Source of the DNA: Acidobacteriota bacterium
GTDB lineage: Bacteria > Acidobacteriota > Vicinamibacteria > Vicinamibacterales > JAKQTR01
Length of the DNA: 15,938 bases
Direction of reading: 5' to 3'
NCBI GenBank assembly: GCA_026393735.1
Contig: JAPKZP010000064.1
Span: forward strand, 1 to 15,938
The notes under the pieces are model-generated. The model had not been told where the DNA came from and did no database searches. It worked only from the letters and a program-made list of their open reading frames with translations. Of this stretch, positions 7,446-15,938 are shown in pieces (position 1 is the stretch's first letter; the number at the start of each line of letters is the position of its first letter). The position numbers and the translations under genes are program-made.

Positions 7446-8356
7446 CTGGCCGGGACCCTGGCTGGCACCGGCGTGGCGCGGACGGTGAAGCCGTCCTGAC
7501 GGACGGTGACGCCGATCTTCTCTGGCGGAATCAGCGTGTCGGGCCGGGCGTACGTGATCCGGTACTGGCCGAGCAGTTCAGCGGCCAGATGGTTGAGCGC
7601 ATCGGTCATTGCCATCGACGACAGGACGTTCTGGCGGCGCCCGCCCGTCTTGGCCGTGCCCCGGTCGAAGACGATCTCGCGGCTGCGGCCTTCCTGCGTC
7701 ATCGCGTCGGCCGGCGCCGCGGTGCCAATCGTCAGCGCGTGCAGCGCCACACCGCTTCGTTCGAGATCCGAGAGCAGGGGCTCGTCGCTCTCGGTGCTGA
7801 GTTCTATGCCGCCGGCCCACACGACGATGATGGCCACGCGTTCTGGCGTTCGCGTGGCAATACCCTTCAGCGTGTCCCGGATGCCTTCGAGCACGAGGGC
7901 GCCCGCGCCGGGCATGGGGAAGATCATGCCCACGGCCTTCTTCAGCTTGGCCGGGTCGCTGGTGTAGTCCGTCAAGATCGTGGGCCGATCGCCGAGCCCC
8001 ACGATCGCGATGTGCGCCTGAGACCCCATGCGCCCGACGAACGACTCGACACCTCCCCTGACGTCTGCCACCTGGTTGCCCAGGGCCTGGCTCGTATCCA
8101 CGAGCAGGGCGATGTCGATCGGATCGGTTGCCCGGCGGACGCGCAGGACCTCGCGGGTCCGCCCGTCCTCGCGCACGAGGAAGTCGGCCGGGCCGAGCGA
8201 CAGGACCGGTTCATCCGCCCGGCTCAAGACGCTGACGAACAGATCGCGCTCGACCGACTGGGCCGAGGCCAAGGCGGCGGGGGCGAGCGCAGCACAGACC
8301 GCGAAGAGAACCGGGAGGCCCAGTCGGGGCGGAGCGCACCGTGACCGTGTCTTCAC
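7442..8356 (-). CDS. Exported VWFA-like protein with degenerate MIDAS
   Basis: A 304-residue paralogue of the next gene with the same plan: signal peptide (1-33, ending ALASAQS), a beta segment with ADFLVREDGRTREVLRV (57-73), a VWA-type Rossmann domain (79-270), and a C-terminal GQYRITYARPD matching NQYMVGYTSSN of its partner. The metal site is lost: DxSxS reads D87-T-S-Q-A91, the Thr loop is GAGALVLEG (150-158), and the third motif reads W180-A-G-G-I-E where the partner has LSDGED. It therefore probably folds but does not bind Mg2+ in the normal way. The start is GTG at 8354-8356, with AAGGA nine nt upstream (8366-8370). It is the first gene of a two-gene operon, downstream of a good minus-strand promoter. 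A joint role as a two-protein surface or periplasmic unit is inference. Confidence 0.78.
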   Translation of the reverse strand: MKTRSRCAPPRLGLPVLFAVCAALAPAALASAQSVERDLFVSVLSRADEPVLSLGPADFLVREDGRTREVLRVRRATDPIDIALLVDTSQALGNQVADVRGGVESFVGRMGSQAHIAIVGLGDRPTILTDYTSDPAKLKKAVGMIFPMPGAGALVLEGIRDTLKGIATRTPERVAIIVVWAGGIELSTESDEPLLSDLERSGVALHALTIGTAAPADAMTQEGRSREIVFDRGTAKTGGRRQNVLSSMAMTDALNHLAAELLGQYRITYARPDTLIPPEKIGVTVRQDGFTVRATPVPARVPAR

Positions 8357-8391
8357 CGTAGGTCGTCCTTGTTGAAAGTCAGCGTATCGCC

Positions 8392-8421
8392 AGTATATCG
8401 TGTCCGCGAAACGATTGTCAG
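8392..8421 (-). promoter_or_regulatory. Probable sigma70-type promoter of the VWFA operon
   Basis: Read on the minus strand, CTGACA (8421-8416) and TATACT (8397-8392) match the -35 and -10 hexamers at 5/6 and 5/6, with an 18-nt spacer. Transcription would start near 8385, leaving a leader of about 30 nt before the GTG at 8356 that includes the AAGGA ribosome site. Its -35 lies 17 bp from the -35 of the divergent nuo promoter. Confidence 0.6.
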
Positions 8422-8438
8422 CACGGCACTTGGCTTCC

Positions 8439-8468
8439 TTGACCGGGATTTGGACCGCGTGTTATAAC
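8439..8468 (+). promoter_or_regulatory. Probable sigma70-type promoter of the nuo operon
   Basis: TTGACC (8439-8444) and TATAAC (8463-8468) are separated by 18 nt and match the -35 and -10 consensus at 5/6 each. The start would be near 8475, about 230 nt ahead of nuoA. It sits back to back with the VWFA promoter, so a regulator bound in the 17-bp space 8422-8438 could affect both. Activity is inferred from sequence only. Confidence 0.58.
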
Positions 8469-8705
8469 CCGGAGGCTGTCTGCCAGGCGCCCCAGTCGGG
8501 TGAGAGTGCGCGTGCCGGCCTCGGCCCAGGCCCGGTCGTGGCGTTCGCAGGTCAAGGCATGGCGGATGGGCCCCCCAGCGCGTGGTCGTCCGTCCGCACA
8601 AGAGCGCACGCGTTCTGCGGAACAGCTGGACGTGACAGTCGAAGGGCAAATGGTGTCCCTGAACGGTCAGAGGCGCGCCCGCCATGGTGCGCAGGTGAGA
8701 CGGTT
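8469..8705 (+). other. Long untranslated leader upstream of nuoA, no gene recognised
   Basis: From the predicted start near 8475 to the nuoA ATG there are about 230 nt. The nuoA frame stays open to 8400 but encodes nothing like NuoA before 8706, and minus-strand frames here are unconvincing. The stretch is GC-rich and could fold, with several GGCC/CCGG-type segments around 8510-8580. I do not recognise any known riboswitch or protein-binding leader, nor a tRNA. A second promoter closer to nuoA is possible but not evident. Confidence 0.4.
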
Positions 8706-9062
8706 ATGGTCAACGCGTGGGTCCCTATTCTCATCTTCATCGCGGTCGGCATCGCGTTCGGCGTTGTCACGCTGCTGTTTGCCCGTCTGATCGTCCCGCA
8801 GCGTTACGGCCGGGTGAAACTCGAGCCGTACGAGTGCGGCATTGAGCCCACGACAGACGCCAGGGACCGTTACAGCATCAAGTACTTCCTCGTCGCGATG
8901 CTGTTCCTGATCTTCGACGTGGAGACGATCTTCCTGTATCCCTGGGCCGTGATCGTCGACGAGCTCGCGTGGTTCGGTTTCATCGAGATGGTGGTCTTCC
9001 TGTTCATCCTCGTCGTCGGCTACTTCTACGCCTGGCGAGAGGGCGCCCTCGAGTGGGCGTAG
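8706..9062 (+). CDS. nuoA: NADH-quinone oxidoreductase subunit A
   Basis: NuoA is a 118-residue three-helix membrane subunit of respiratory complex I, lying beside NuoH and NuoJ at the junction of the membrane and peripheral arms; its long first loop moves during catalysis. The protein starts with a hydrophobic helix (WVPILIFIAVGIAFGVVTLLF), then the conserved loop with YECGIEP and the R-DRYSIKYFLVAMLFLIFDVETIFLYPWA block, including the acidic D-E pair of helix 2, and a final helix. The frame is open upstream, but ATG at 8706 has AGGTGA at 8693-8698 with 7-nt spacing and gives the usual 115-140 residue length. It opens the operon; nuoC follows 13 nt later, where nuoB would normally come. Confidence 0.96.
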   Translation: MVNAWVPILIFIAVGIAFGVVTLLFARLIVPQRYGRVKLEPYECGIEPTTDARDRYSIKYFLVAMLFLIFDVETIFLYPWAVIVDELAWFGFIEMVVFLFILVVGYFYAWREGALEWA

Positions 9063-9075
9063 GCGGAGAACCCTG

Positions 9076-9759
9076 ATGGCTGACGAGCAGACTCCTCAAC
9101 CCCCGGCGCCTGCAGCACCCGGTGCGCCGACGCCGGCACCGAAGGCCGCGGCCCCTGGTGCGGCAAAGCCGGAGGCGAAGGCGCCGCCCGCGCCCCCGGG
9201 GCCGCCCGATCAGGCGCCGCCGGCCGGCGTCCCGGCCCCGGCGTTCGTGACGGCGTTGCAGGCGGGCTTGCCCGGCGCGGTTGAACAGGTGAGTTTCTGG
9301 GTCGGTGACTGGACGGTGATCGTGCCCGGAGCGCGCCTGCTCGAGGTGAGCGGGTTCCTGCGCGACACGCCCGGGTGTCTGTTCACCTACCTGTCCGACC
9401 TGACGGCCGTCGACTGGCTGGCGCGCGAGACGAAGCGATTCGACATCGTGCTCTGCCTGTATTCGATCCCGCTCCGCCAGCGCGTCCGCGTCAAGGTGCG
9501 GGTGGCCGAGGGCGAGGCCGTGCCGAGCGTGACCGGCGTGTGGCCGGCGGCGAACTGGCTCGAGCGCGAGGTCTTCGACATGTTCGGGATCCGGTTCACG
9601 GGCCATCCCGACCTGCGGCGTATCCTGATGCCGGACGACTGGCAGGGGCACCCGCAGCGCAAGGACTATCCGCTCGAGGGTCCTGGCGAGCTGTTGATGG
9701 AAAGCCCGCAGGATTGGTTGAAAGCCCGTCAGGCGGCGGTCGACGCCGACGTCAAGTGA
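9076..9759 (+). CDS. nuoC: NADH-quinone oxidoreductase subunit C, with Ala/Pro-rich N-terminal extension
   Basis: NuoC is the 30-kDa subunit of the peripheral arm, without cofactors, which braces NuoD, NuoB and NuoI. This 227-residue protein has the normal domain from about residue 57: SFWVGDWTVIVPGARLLEV, the YLSDLTAVDWL strand (about 112-122), and the family signature LEREVFDMFGIRF (162-174), then RRILMPDDWQGHPQRKDYPLEG. Residues 1-56 are an Ala/Pro/Lys-rich, presumably disordered extension not usual in the family. ATG at 9076 follows AGGCGGAG (9061-9068). It is a separate gene, not fused to nuoD or nuoB, lies 13 nt after nuoA, and is followed almost directly by nuoD. Confidence 0.95.
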   Translation: MADEQTPQPPAPAAPGAPTPAPKAAAPGAAKPEAKAPPAPPGPPDQAPPAGVPAPAFVTALQAGLPGAVEQVSFWVGDWTVIVPGARLLEVSGFLRDTPGCLFTYLSDLTAVDWLARETKRFDIVLCLYSIPLRQRVRVKVRVAEGEAVPSVTGVWPAANWLEREVFDMFGIRFTGHPDLRRILMPDDWQGHPQRKDYPLEGPGELLMESPQDWLKARQAAVDADVK

Positions 9760-9770
9760 GCACCGTGACC

Positions 9771-10895
9771 ATGCAGACAGACGCGCCCCGCCCGATGTTC
9801 GATACCGACGAGCTCGTCATCAACATGGGACCGCAGCATCCCAGCACGCACGGGGTGCTGCGCCTCATCCTGAGGCTGGATGGCGAGAGGGTCGTGAGTT
9901 GCGACCCGGTGATCGGGTACCTGCACCGGGGCGTCGAGAAGCTGAGCGAGAACCGCGACTACACGCAGATCGTGCTGCTGACGGACCGGATGGACTACGT
10001 GGCCGCGGCCACGAACAACCTCGGTTACGTCGAGACGGTGGAGAAGCTCTACGGGCTCGAGGTCCCGCGCCGCGCCCGTTACATCCGCACGATCCTGTCC
10101 GAACTGCAGCGCGTCGCGAGCCATCTGCTGTGGCTCGGCACGCACGCGGCCGACCTCGGGGCGCTGACGGTCCTGCTCTTCGGGCTGCGCGAACGGGAGC
10201 TGGTGCTGGATCTCTTCGAAGAATACTGCGGCGCGCGGCTCACGTACAACGCGATGCGGATCGGCGGGCAGCCGGTGGACGTGCCGGTGGGCTGGGACAA
10301 GAAGGTGCTGGCGTTCTGCGACGTGCAGGAGCAGAAACTGCCCGAGTACGAGCAACTGCTGACGGGAAATCGGATCTTCATGGAGCGGACGAAGGCGGTC
10401 GGCGTCATCTCGGCGGCCGACGCCGTCGCGGTGGGGCTCTGCGGGCCGCCGCTCCGCGCGTCGGGCGTGTACCGAGACGTCCGCAAGGACGAGCCGTACG
10501 CGGCGTACGAGGAGATGGAGTTCGACGTGCCGCTCGGCGTGGCGGGCGACACCTACGATCGGTACTTGGTGCGGCTGGAGGAATTCCGCCAGTCGCTGCG
10601 CATCATCCGCCAGGCGGTGCAGGGGCTGCCGGAGGGGCCGATCATGGGCAAGGTGCCCCGGCTCATCAAGCCGCCCGCGGGCGAGACGTATCACGCGATC
10701 GAAGCCCCGAAGGGCGAACTGGGCTACTTCATCGCGAGCGACGGCAAGTCGGCGTCGCCGTACCGGTTCCGCGTGCGGCCGCCGTCGTTCTGCAACCTGC
10801 AGGCCCTGCCGCAGCTCGTGAAGGGGCACCTCGTCGCGGACGTCGTGGCGCTCATCGGCACGATCGATATCGTGCTGGGGGAAGTGGACAGATAG
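9771..10895 (+). CDS. nuoD: NADH-quinone oxidoreductase subunit D
   Basis: NuoD is the 49-kDa subunit, related to the large subunit of [NiFe] hydrogenases, and forms most of the quinone pocket with NuoB. From ATG 9771 it has 374 residues, near the usual 370-410. Conserved features are MGPQHPSTHGVLRL (19-32), GYLHRGVEKL (49-58), MDYVAAATNNLGYVETVEKL (74-93), ELQRVASHLLWLG (111-123), and the C-terminal IDIVLGEVDR. H23 and Y76 fall where the quinone-binding His and Tyr are known in this family. In-frame alternatives GTG 9756 (overlapping the nuoC stop by 4 nt) and GTG 9765 are possible; ATG is preferred, with weak ribosome-site support. NuoD needs NuoB, which holds the N2 cluster and is not encoded in this operon stretch. 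Confidence 0.95.
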   Translation: MQTDAPRPMFDTDELVINMGPQHPSTHGVLRLILRLDGERVVSCDPVIGYLHRGVEKLSENRDYTQIVLLTDRMDYVAAATNNLGYVETVEKLYGLEVPRRARYIRTILSELQRVASHLLWLGTHAADLGALTVLLFGLRERELVLDLFEEYCGARLTYNAMRIGGQPVDVPVGWDKKVLAFCDVQEQKLPEYEQLLTGNRIFMERTKAVGVISAADAVAVGLCGPPLRASGVYRDVRKDEPYAAYEEMEFDVPLGVAGDTYDRYLVRLEEFRQSLRIIRQAVQGLPEGPIMGKVPRLIKPPAGETYHAIEAPKGELGYFIASDGKSASPYRFRVRPPSFCNLQALPQLVKGHLVADVVALIGTIDIVLGEVDR

Positions 10896-10955
10896 GCGAG
10901 AGGCGAACGGCGGAGGGCGAGAGGGCCTGACTGACTCGGCTCTCGGCTCTCGCCT
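10894..10955 (+). repeat. GC-rich inverted repeat between nuoD and nuoH
   Basis: The 91-nt gap between nuoD and nuoH has a purine-rich half and a pyrimidine-rich half that can pair. AGGCGAGAG (10894-10902) is complementary to CTCTCGCCT (10947-10955), and GGCGAGAG (10916-10923) can compete for the same strand; CTCTCG is repeated at 10940-10945. A tandem CAGTGAG/CAGTGAA follows at 10971-10984. It could be an RNA stem that sets the nuoD/nuoH ratio, or a member of a scattered intergenic repeat. It has no T tract, so it is not a standard terminator. Confidence 0.45.
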
Positions 10956-10986
10956 CGTCCCTCACGCCTGCAGTGAGCAGTGAAGC

Positions 10987-12006
10987 ATGGTTGAAGCGCT
11001 CATCCTCCCGCTCGTCAAGATCGTCATCGTGCTGGTCGCGGTGCTGGTCACGGTGATGTACATCGTCCTGCTCGAGCGCAAGGTGCAGGCCTGGGTGCAG
11101 GTGCGCCTGGGGCCGATGCGCGTCGGGCCGCACGGAATCCTGCAGCCGCTGGCCGACGTGCTGAAGCTGTTCGTGAAGGAAGACATCACGCCTGCGCGGG
11201 CCGACAAGTGGGTGTTCACGGCGGCCCCGATCATCGTGCTGGTGCCCGCCCTCATCGCGTTCGCGGTGATCCCGTTCGCCGGCGACCTGACGCTGTTCGG
11301 GCTGACCATTCCGGGACGCATCGCCGACGTGAACGTCGGCCTGCTCTATGTCATCTCGGTGGCCGGGATCGGCATCTACGGCATCATCCTCGGCGGCTGG
11401 TCGTCCAACAGCAAGTGGGCGCTGCTCGGGAGCCTCCGCTCCTCGGCGCAGCTCATCAGCTACGAGATCGCGGTCACGATGACGCTGGTGACGGTGATCA
11501 TGCTGGCCGGCACGTTGAGCATGGTCGGCATCGTCCAGGCGCAGCTGGCCAAGGGCTGGTGGTTCGGCTTCATGCAGCCGGTCGCGTTCTTCATCTACTT
11601 CGTCGGCGCGCTCGCCGAGACGAACCGCGCGCCTTTCGACCTGCCCGAAGCGGAGCAGGAACTCGTCGCGGGGTTCCACACCGAGTACTCGGGGATGCGG
11701 TTCGCGTTCTACTTCCTGGCTGAATACGCGAACATGATTGTCGTGTCGACGGTCGCGACGACGCTGTTCCTGGGCGGCTGGCTGGCGCCGTTCCCGAACG
11801 TGTCGTGGCTCTCGTTCCTGGGCCTCGTCCCCGGCTGGGCGTGGTTCATGCTGAAGACGTTCGGTTTCCTGTACGCGTTCCTGTGGGTGCGGGCGACGTT
11901 TCCGCGCTACCGCTACGACCAGCTGATGCGCCTCGGCTGGAAGTGGCTGATCCCGCTGGCCATCCTGAACGTGGTGGTGACCGGCCTGTTGAAGGTGCTG
12001 GTGTAA
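10987..12006 (+). CDS. nuoH: NADH-quinone oxidoreductase subunit H
   Basis: NuoH (ND1) is the membrane subunit that carries the quinone access channel and joins the peripheral arm to the proton-pumping arm. The 339-residue product has eight or so hydrophobic helices. Family motifs are present in order: LLERKVQAWVQVRLGPMRVG and then LQPLADVLKLFVKED in the first loop, SLRSSAQLISYEIA in the middle, and AETNRAPFDLPEAEQELV then GFHTEYSGMRFAFYFLAEY. The acidic and Arg residues of these loops form the E-channel. ATG at 10987 gives the standard N-terminus; the ribosome site is weak (GAAG just ahead). The gap from nuoD is 91 nt, the largest within the operon and home to an inverted repeat. nuoI, which often follows nuoH, is missing: nuoJ starts 26 nt downstream. 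Confidence 0.97.
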   Translation: MVEALILPLVKIVIVLVAVLVTVMYIVLLERKVQAWVQVRLGPMRVGPHGILQPLADVLKLFVKEDITPARADKWVFTAAPIIVLVPALIAFAVIPFAGDLTLFGLTIPGRIADVNVGLLYVISVAGIGIYGIILGGWSSNSKWALLGSLRSSAQLISYEIAVTMTLVTVIMLAGTLSMVGIVQAQLAKGWWFGFMQPVAFFIYFVGALAETNRAPFDLPEAEQELVAGFHTEYSGMRFAFYFLAEYANMIVVSTVATTLFLGGWLAPFPNVSWLSFLGLVPGWAWFMLKTFGFLYAFLWVRATFPRYRYDQLMRLGWKWLIPLAILNVVVTGLLKVLV

Positions 12007-12032
12007 GGGGGCGTCGCCCGTCGCGGAGAGCC

Positions 12033-12533
12033 ATGGCTGAAGCAGTTGCCTTCTACATCTGTGCGGCGCTGATCCTCGGGTTCGGCGCGCTCGTGATCAC
12101 GGCGAAGAGCACCGTGCACAGCGTCCTCTACCTGGTAGCGGACTTCCTGTGCGTCGCCGCGCTCTACGTCATGTTGCAGGCGCCGTTCCTGGCCGTCATC
12201 CAGGTGATGGTCTACGCCGGCGGCATCGTCGTCCTGTACCTCTTCGTCGTCATGCTGGTGAACCTGAAGCGCCCGCCCGAGGCGCACAGCGATCCGCGCC
12301 GGCTGGGGCGCCTGGGCGTGGCGATGGCGGCGGCCGTGCTCGTGGAGTTCGCGGCCATCTTCGCCCTCGGCTGGGCGAAGCCGGCATCGGCCGGCGGCGC
12401 GCTCAGCCCCAACAACGTCGAACAGATCGGGCGCGCGCTCTACACCGATTACCTGATCCCGTTCGAGGTGGCGTCCGTCCTGCTCCTCGTCGCGATGATC
12501 GGGGCCATCGTGCTGGCCAAGCGGGAGCTGTAG
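12033..12533 (+). CDS. nuoJ: NADH-quinone oxidoreductase subunit J
   Basis: NuoJ (ND6) is a five-helix membrane subunit whose third helix switches between alpha and pi forms during turnover and links the E-channel to NuoK. The 166-residue product shows the typical N-terminal VAFYICAALILGFGALVI, the STVHSVLYLVADFLCVAALYV block, and the key helix AVIQVMVYAGGIVVLYLFVVML with its conserved Tyr and Gly-Gly. A less conserved loop follows (KRPPEAHSDPRRLGR, then KPASAGGALSPNN) before the final helix VASVLLLVAMIGAIVLAKREL. ATG at 12033 has GGAG at 12025-12028. The frame is open further upstream inside nuoH, but that part is not NuoJ-like. It lies 26 nt after nuoH and 4 nt before nuoK. Confidence 0.96.
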   Translation: MAEAVAFYICAALILGFGALVITAKSTVHSVLYLVADFLCVAALYVMLQAPFLAVIQVMVYAGGIVVLYLFVVMLVNLKRPPEAHSDPRRLGRLGVAMAAAVLVEFAAIFALGWAKPASAGGALSPNNVEQIGRALYTDYLIPFEVASVLLLVAMIGAIVLAKREL

Positions 12534-12537
12534 GCCG

Positions 12538-12843
12538 ATGATCATCACCACCACCCACTACATGCTGCTCTCGGCGGCGCTCTTCACGCTGGGCATCATC
12601 GGCGTCATGACGCGCCGGAACGTCATCATCATCCTGATGTCGATCGAGCTGATGCTGAACGCGGTGAACATCAACTTCATCGCGTTTTCGCACCAGCTGC
12701 AGAACGTCGTCGGGCAGGTCTTTGCGGTATTCGTGATTGTCGTGGCGGCGGCCGAGGCGGCCGTCGGGCTGGGCATCATCCTCGCGTTCTACCGCAACAA
12801 GGAAACCGTCAATATCGACGAAATGGGCTTGATGCGGTGGTGA
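12538..12843 (+). CDS. nuoK: NADH-quinone oxidoreductase subunit K
   Basis: NuoK (ND4L) is a three-helix membrane subunit related to MrpC that carries one proton path. At 101 residues it matches the family length exactly. The start is MIITTTHYMLLSAALFTLGI; the two membrane glutamates needed for proton transfer are E37 in MSIELMLNAVNI and E73 in VVAAAEAAVGLGI. It ends in a short charged tail. It starts 4 nt after nuoJ, and its stop (12841-12843) overlaps the upstream candidate start of nuoL, so J, K and L are likely translated together. Confidence 0.98.
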   Translation: MIITTTHYMLLSAALFTLGIIGVMTRRNVIIILMSIELMLNAVNINFIAFSHQLQNVVGQVFAVFVIVVAAAEAAVGLGIILAFYRNKETVNIDEMGLMRW

Positions 12844-12848
12844 CTGGT

Positions 12849-15128
<2,280 letters not shown>

Positions 15129-15171
15129 CCGGACTTTCGACCAGGGTGACTCTAACATCAGGACTGCAGCA

Positions 15172-15938
15172 GTGAGCTACGCCAACTCGCACCTTCTCTC
15201 CATCATCCTCTTCACGCCGCTCGCAGGGGCCGTGTTGCTCCTCTTCGTGAACAAGCGGCAGGAGAACCTCATCCGGTGGATCGCGAATGTCGTCGCGTGC
15301 ATCGGGTTCCTGGTGTCGGTGCCGCTCTGGTTCGGCTATGACCCCGGGAGCGCCCAGTTCCAGTTCATCGAGCGGATGCCCTGGATCCCCTCGGTGGGCG
15401 CGGAGTATTTCCTGGGCGTCGATGGCTTCAGCGTCCTGCTGATCCTGTTGACGACCCTGATGGGCGTGATCGCCATCCTGTCGTCCTGGACGGCGATCAC
15501 GGAGCGCGTGAAGGAGTACTACATCTTCCTGCTCGTCCTCCAGGGCGGGATGATCGGGGCCTTCGTCTCGCTGGACTTCCTCCTGTTCTTCCTGTTCTGG
15601 GAAGTCATGCTGGTGCCGATGTACTTCCTCATCGGCATCTGGGGCAGCGACCGCCGGCTGTACTCCGCGATCAAGTTCTTCCTGTACACGCTGGTCGGCA
15701 GCGTGGTGATGCTGCTGGGCATCCTGGCGCTGTACTTCCACTACGCCGACGTGACGGGTGTCTACTCGTTCGACATCACGAAGTACCAGGCGCTGCACAT
15801 CCCGTACGCCCTGCAGTTCTGGGTGTTCCTCGCCTTCTTCCTCGGATTCTCGATCAAGGTGCCGATGTTCCCGTTCCACACCTGGCTGCCCGACGCGCAC
15901 ACGGACGCGCCGACGGCCGGGTCCGTCATCCTGGCGGC
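15172..15938 (+). CDS. nuoM: NADH-quinone oxidoreductase subunit M, N-terminal part
   Basis: This is the first 255 residues of NuoM (ND4), the middle antiporter-like proton pump; the frame is open to the window end. The start is GTG at 15172, eight nt after AGGA (15160-15163), giving VSYANSHLLSIILFTPLAGA. Conserved features are YFLGVDGFSVLLILLTTLMG, FFLFWEVMLVPMYFLIGIWG with the pump Glu, YSAIKFFLYTLVGSVVMLLG, and SIKVPMFPFHTWLPDAHTDA with the pump Lys. The full family length is about 490-530 residues, so roughly half is seen. The gap from nuoL is 43 nt. nuoN usually follows but lies outside the window. Confidence 0.96.
   Translation, partial: MSYANSHLLSIILFTPLAGAVLLLFVNKRQENLIRWIANVVACIGFLVSVPLWFGYDPGSAQFQFIERMPWIPSVGAEYFLGVDGFSVLLILLTTLMGVIAILSSWTAITERVKEYYIFLLVLQGGMIGAFVSLDFLLFFLFWEVMLVPMYFLIGIWGSDRRLYSAIKFFLYTLVGSVVMLLGILALYFHYADVTGVYSFDITKYQALHIPYALQFWVFLAFFLGFSIKVPMFPFHTWLPDAHTDAPTAGSVILA

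Noticed and set aside
8480..8600. Possible tRNA or structured RNA in the nuo leader
   Set aside because: There is no T-loop TTCRA motif, no acceptor-stem pairing over a tRNA length, and no known RNA signature.
8400..8705. Longer NuoA reading from the open frame upstream
   Set aside because: The added 102 residues are hydrophilic and not NuoA-like; ATG 8706 has a good ribosome site and gives the family length.

Overview
The window is GC-rich, densely coded bacterial DNA. The best guess is a member of the Acidobacteriota. This rests on the tandem secreted VWFA proteins of the type common in that phylum and on the gene content; there is no rRNA or marker phylogeny here, so the assignment is an inference.

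Region 1 (1-3632, + strand) is the classic envelope/isoprenoid operon: the end of uppS, then cdsA, dxr and rseP, tightly packed with a 4-nt overlap or short gaps. It links undecaprenyl-PP synthesis, CDP-diacylglycerol synthesis, the first committed MEP-pathway step and the site-2 membrane protease. A 9-bp stem followed by a short T run (3708-3743) may end this transcript.

Region 2 (3633-4762) is a gap without a recognisable gene, followed by a type II toxin-antitoxin pair: a ribbon-helix-helix antitoxin and a PIN-domain (VapC-like) toxin with an 8-nt overlap. A perfect 18-bp AT-rich palindrome covers the antitoxin start codon and is the obvious candidate operator.

Region 3 (4770-8356, - strand) holds a fused uroporphyrinogen-III methyltransferase/synthase (CobA-HemD), convergent with the toxin gene. 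Next comes a translationally coupled pair of exported VWFA-domain proteins, one with an intact metal site (MIDAS) and one with a degenerate site.

Region 4 (8357-8705) is a divergent intergenic region. It carries good sigma70-type promoters in both directions, for the VWFA pair and for the nuo operon.

Region 5 (8706-15938, + strand) is a respiratory complex I operon in the order nuoA-C-D-H-J-K-L-M, with nuoM cut by the window edge. Every gene seen encodes a subunit without redox cofactors. The Fe-S/FMN subunits NuoB, E, F, G and I are absent from their usual positions and must be encoded elsewhere if the enzyme is complete. NuoL carries an unusual histidine-rich insertion, and NuoC has a long Ala/Pro-rich N-terminal extension.

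No tRNA, rRNA, insertion sequence or CRISPR array was found. I see no clearly new system; the most unusual items are the cofactor-free nuo operon, the His-rich NuoL insertion and the VWFA pair.
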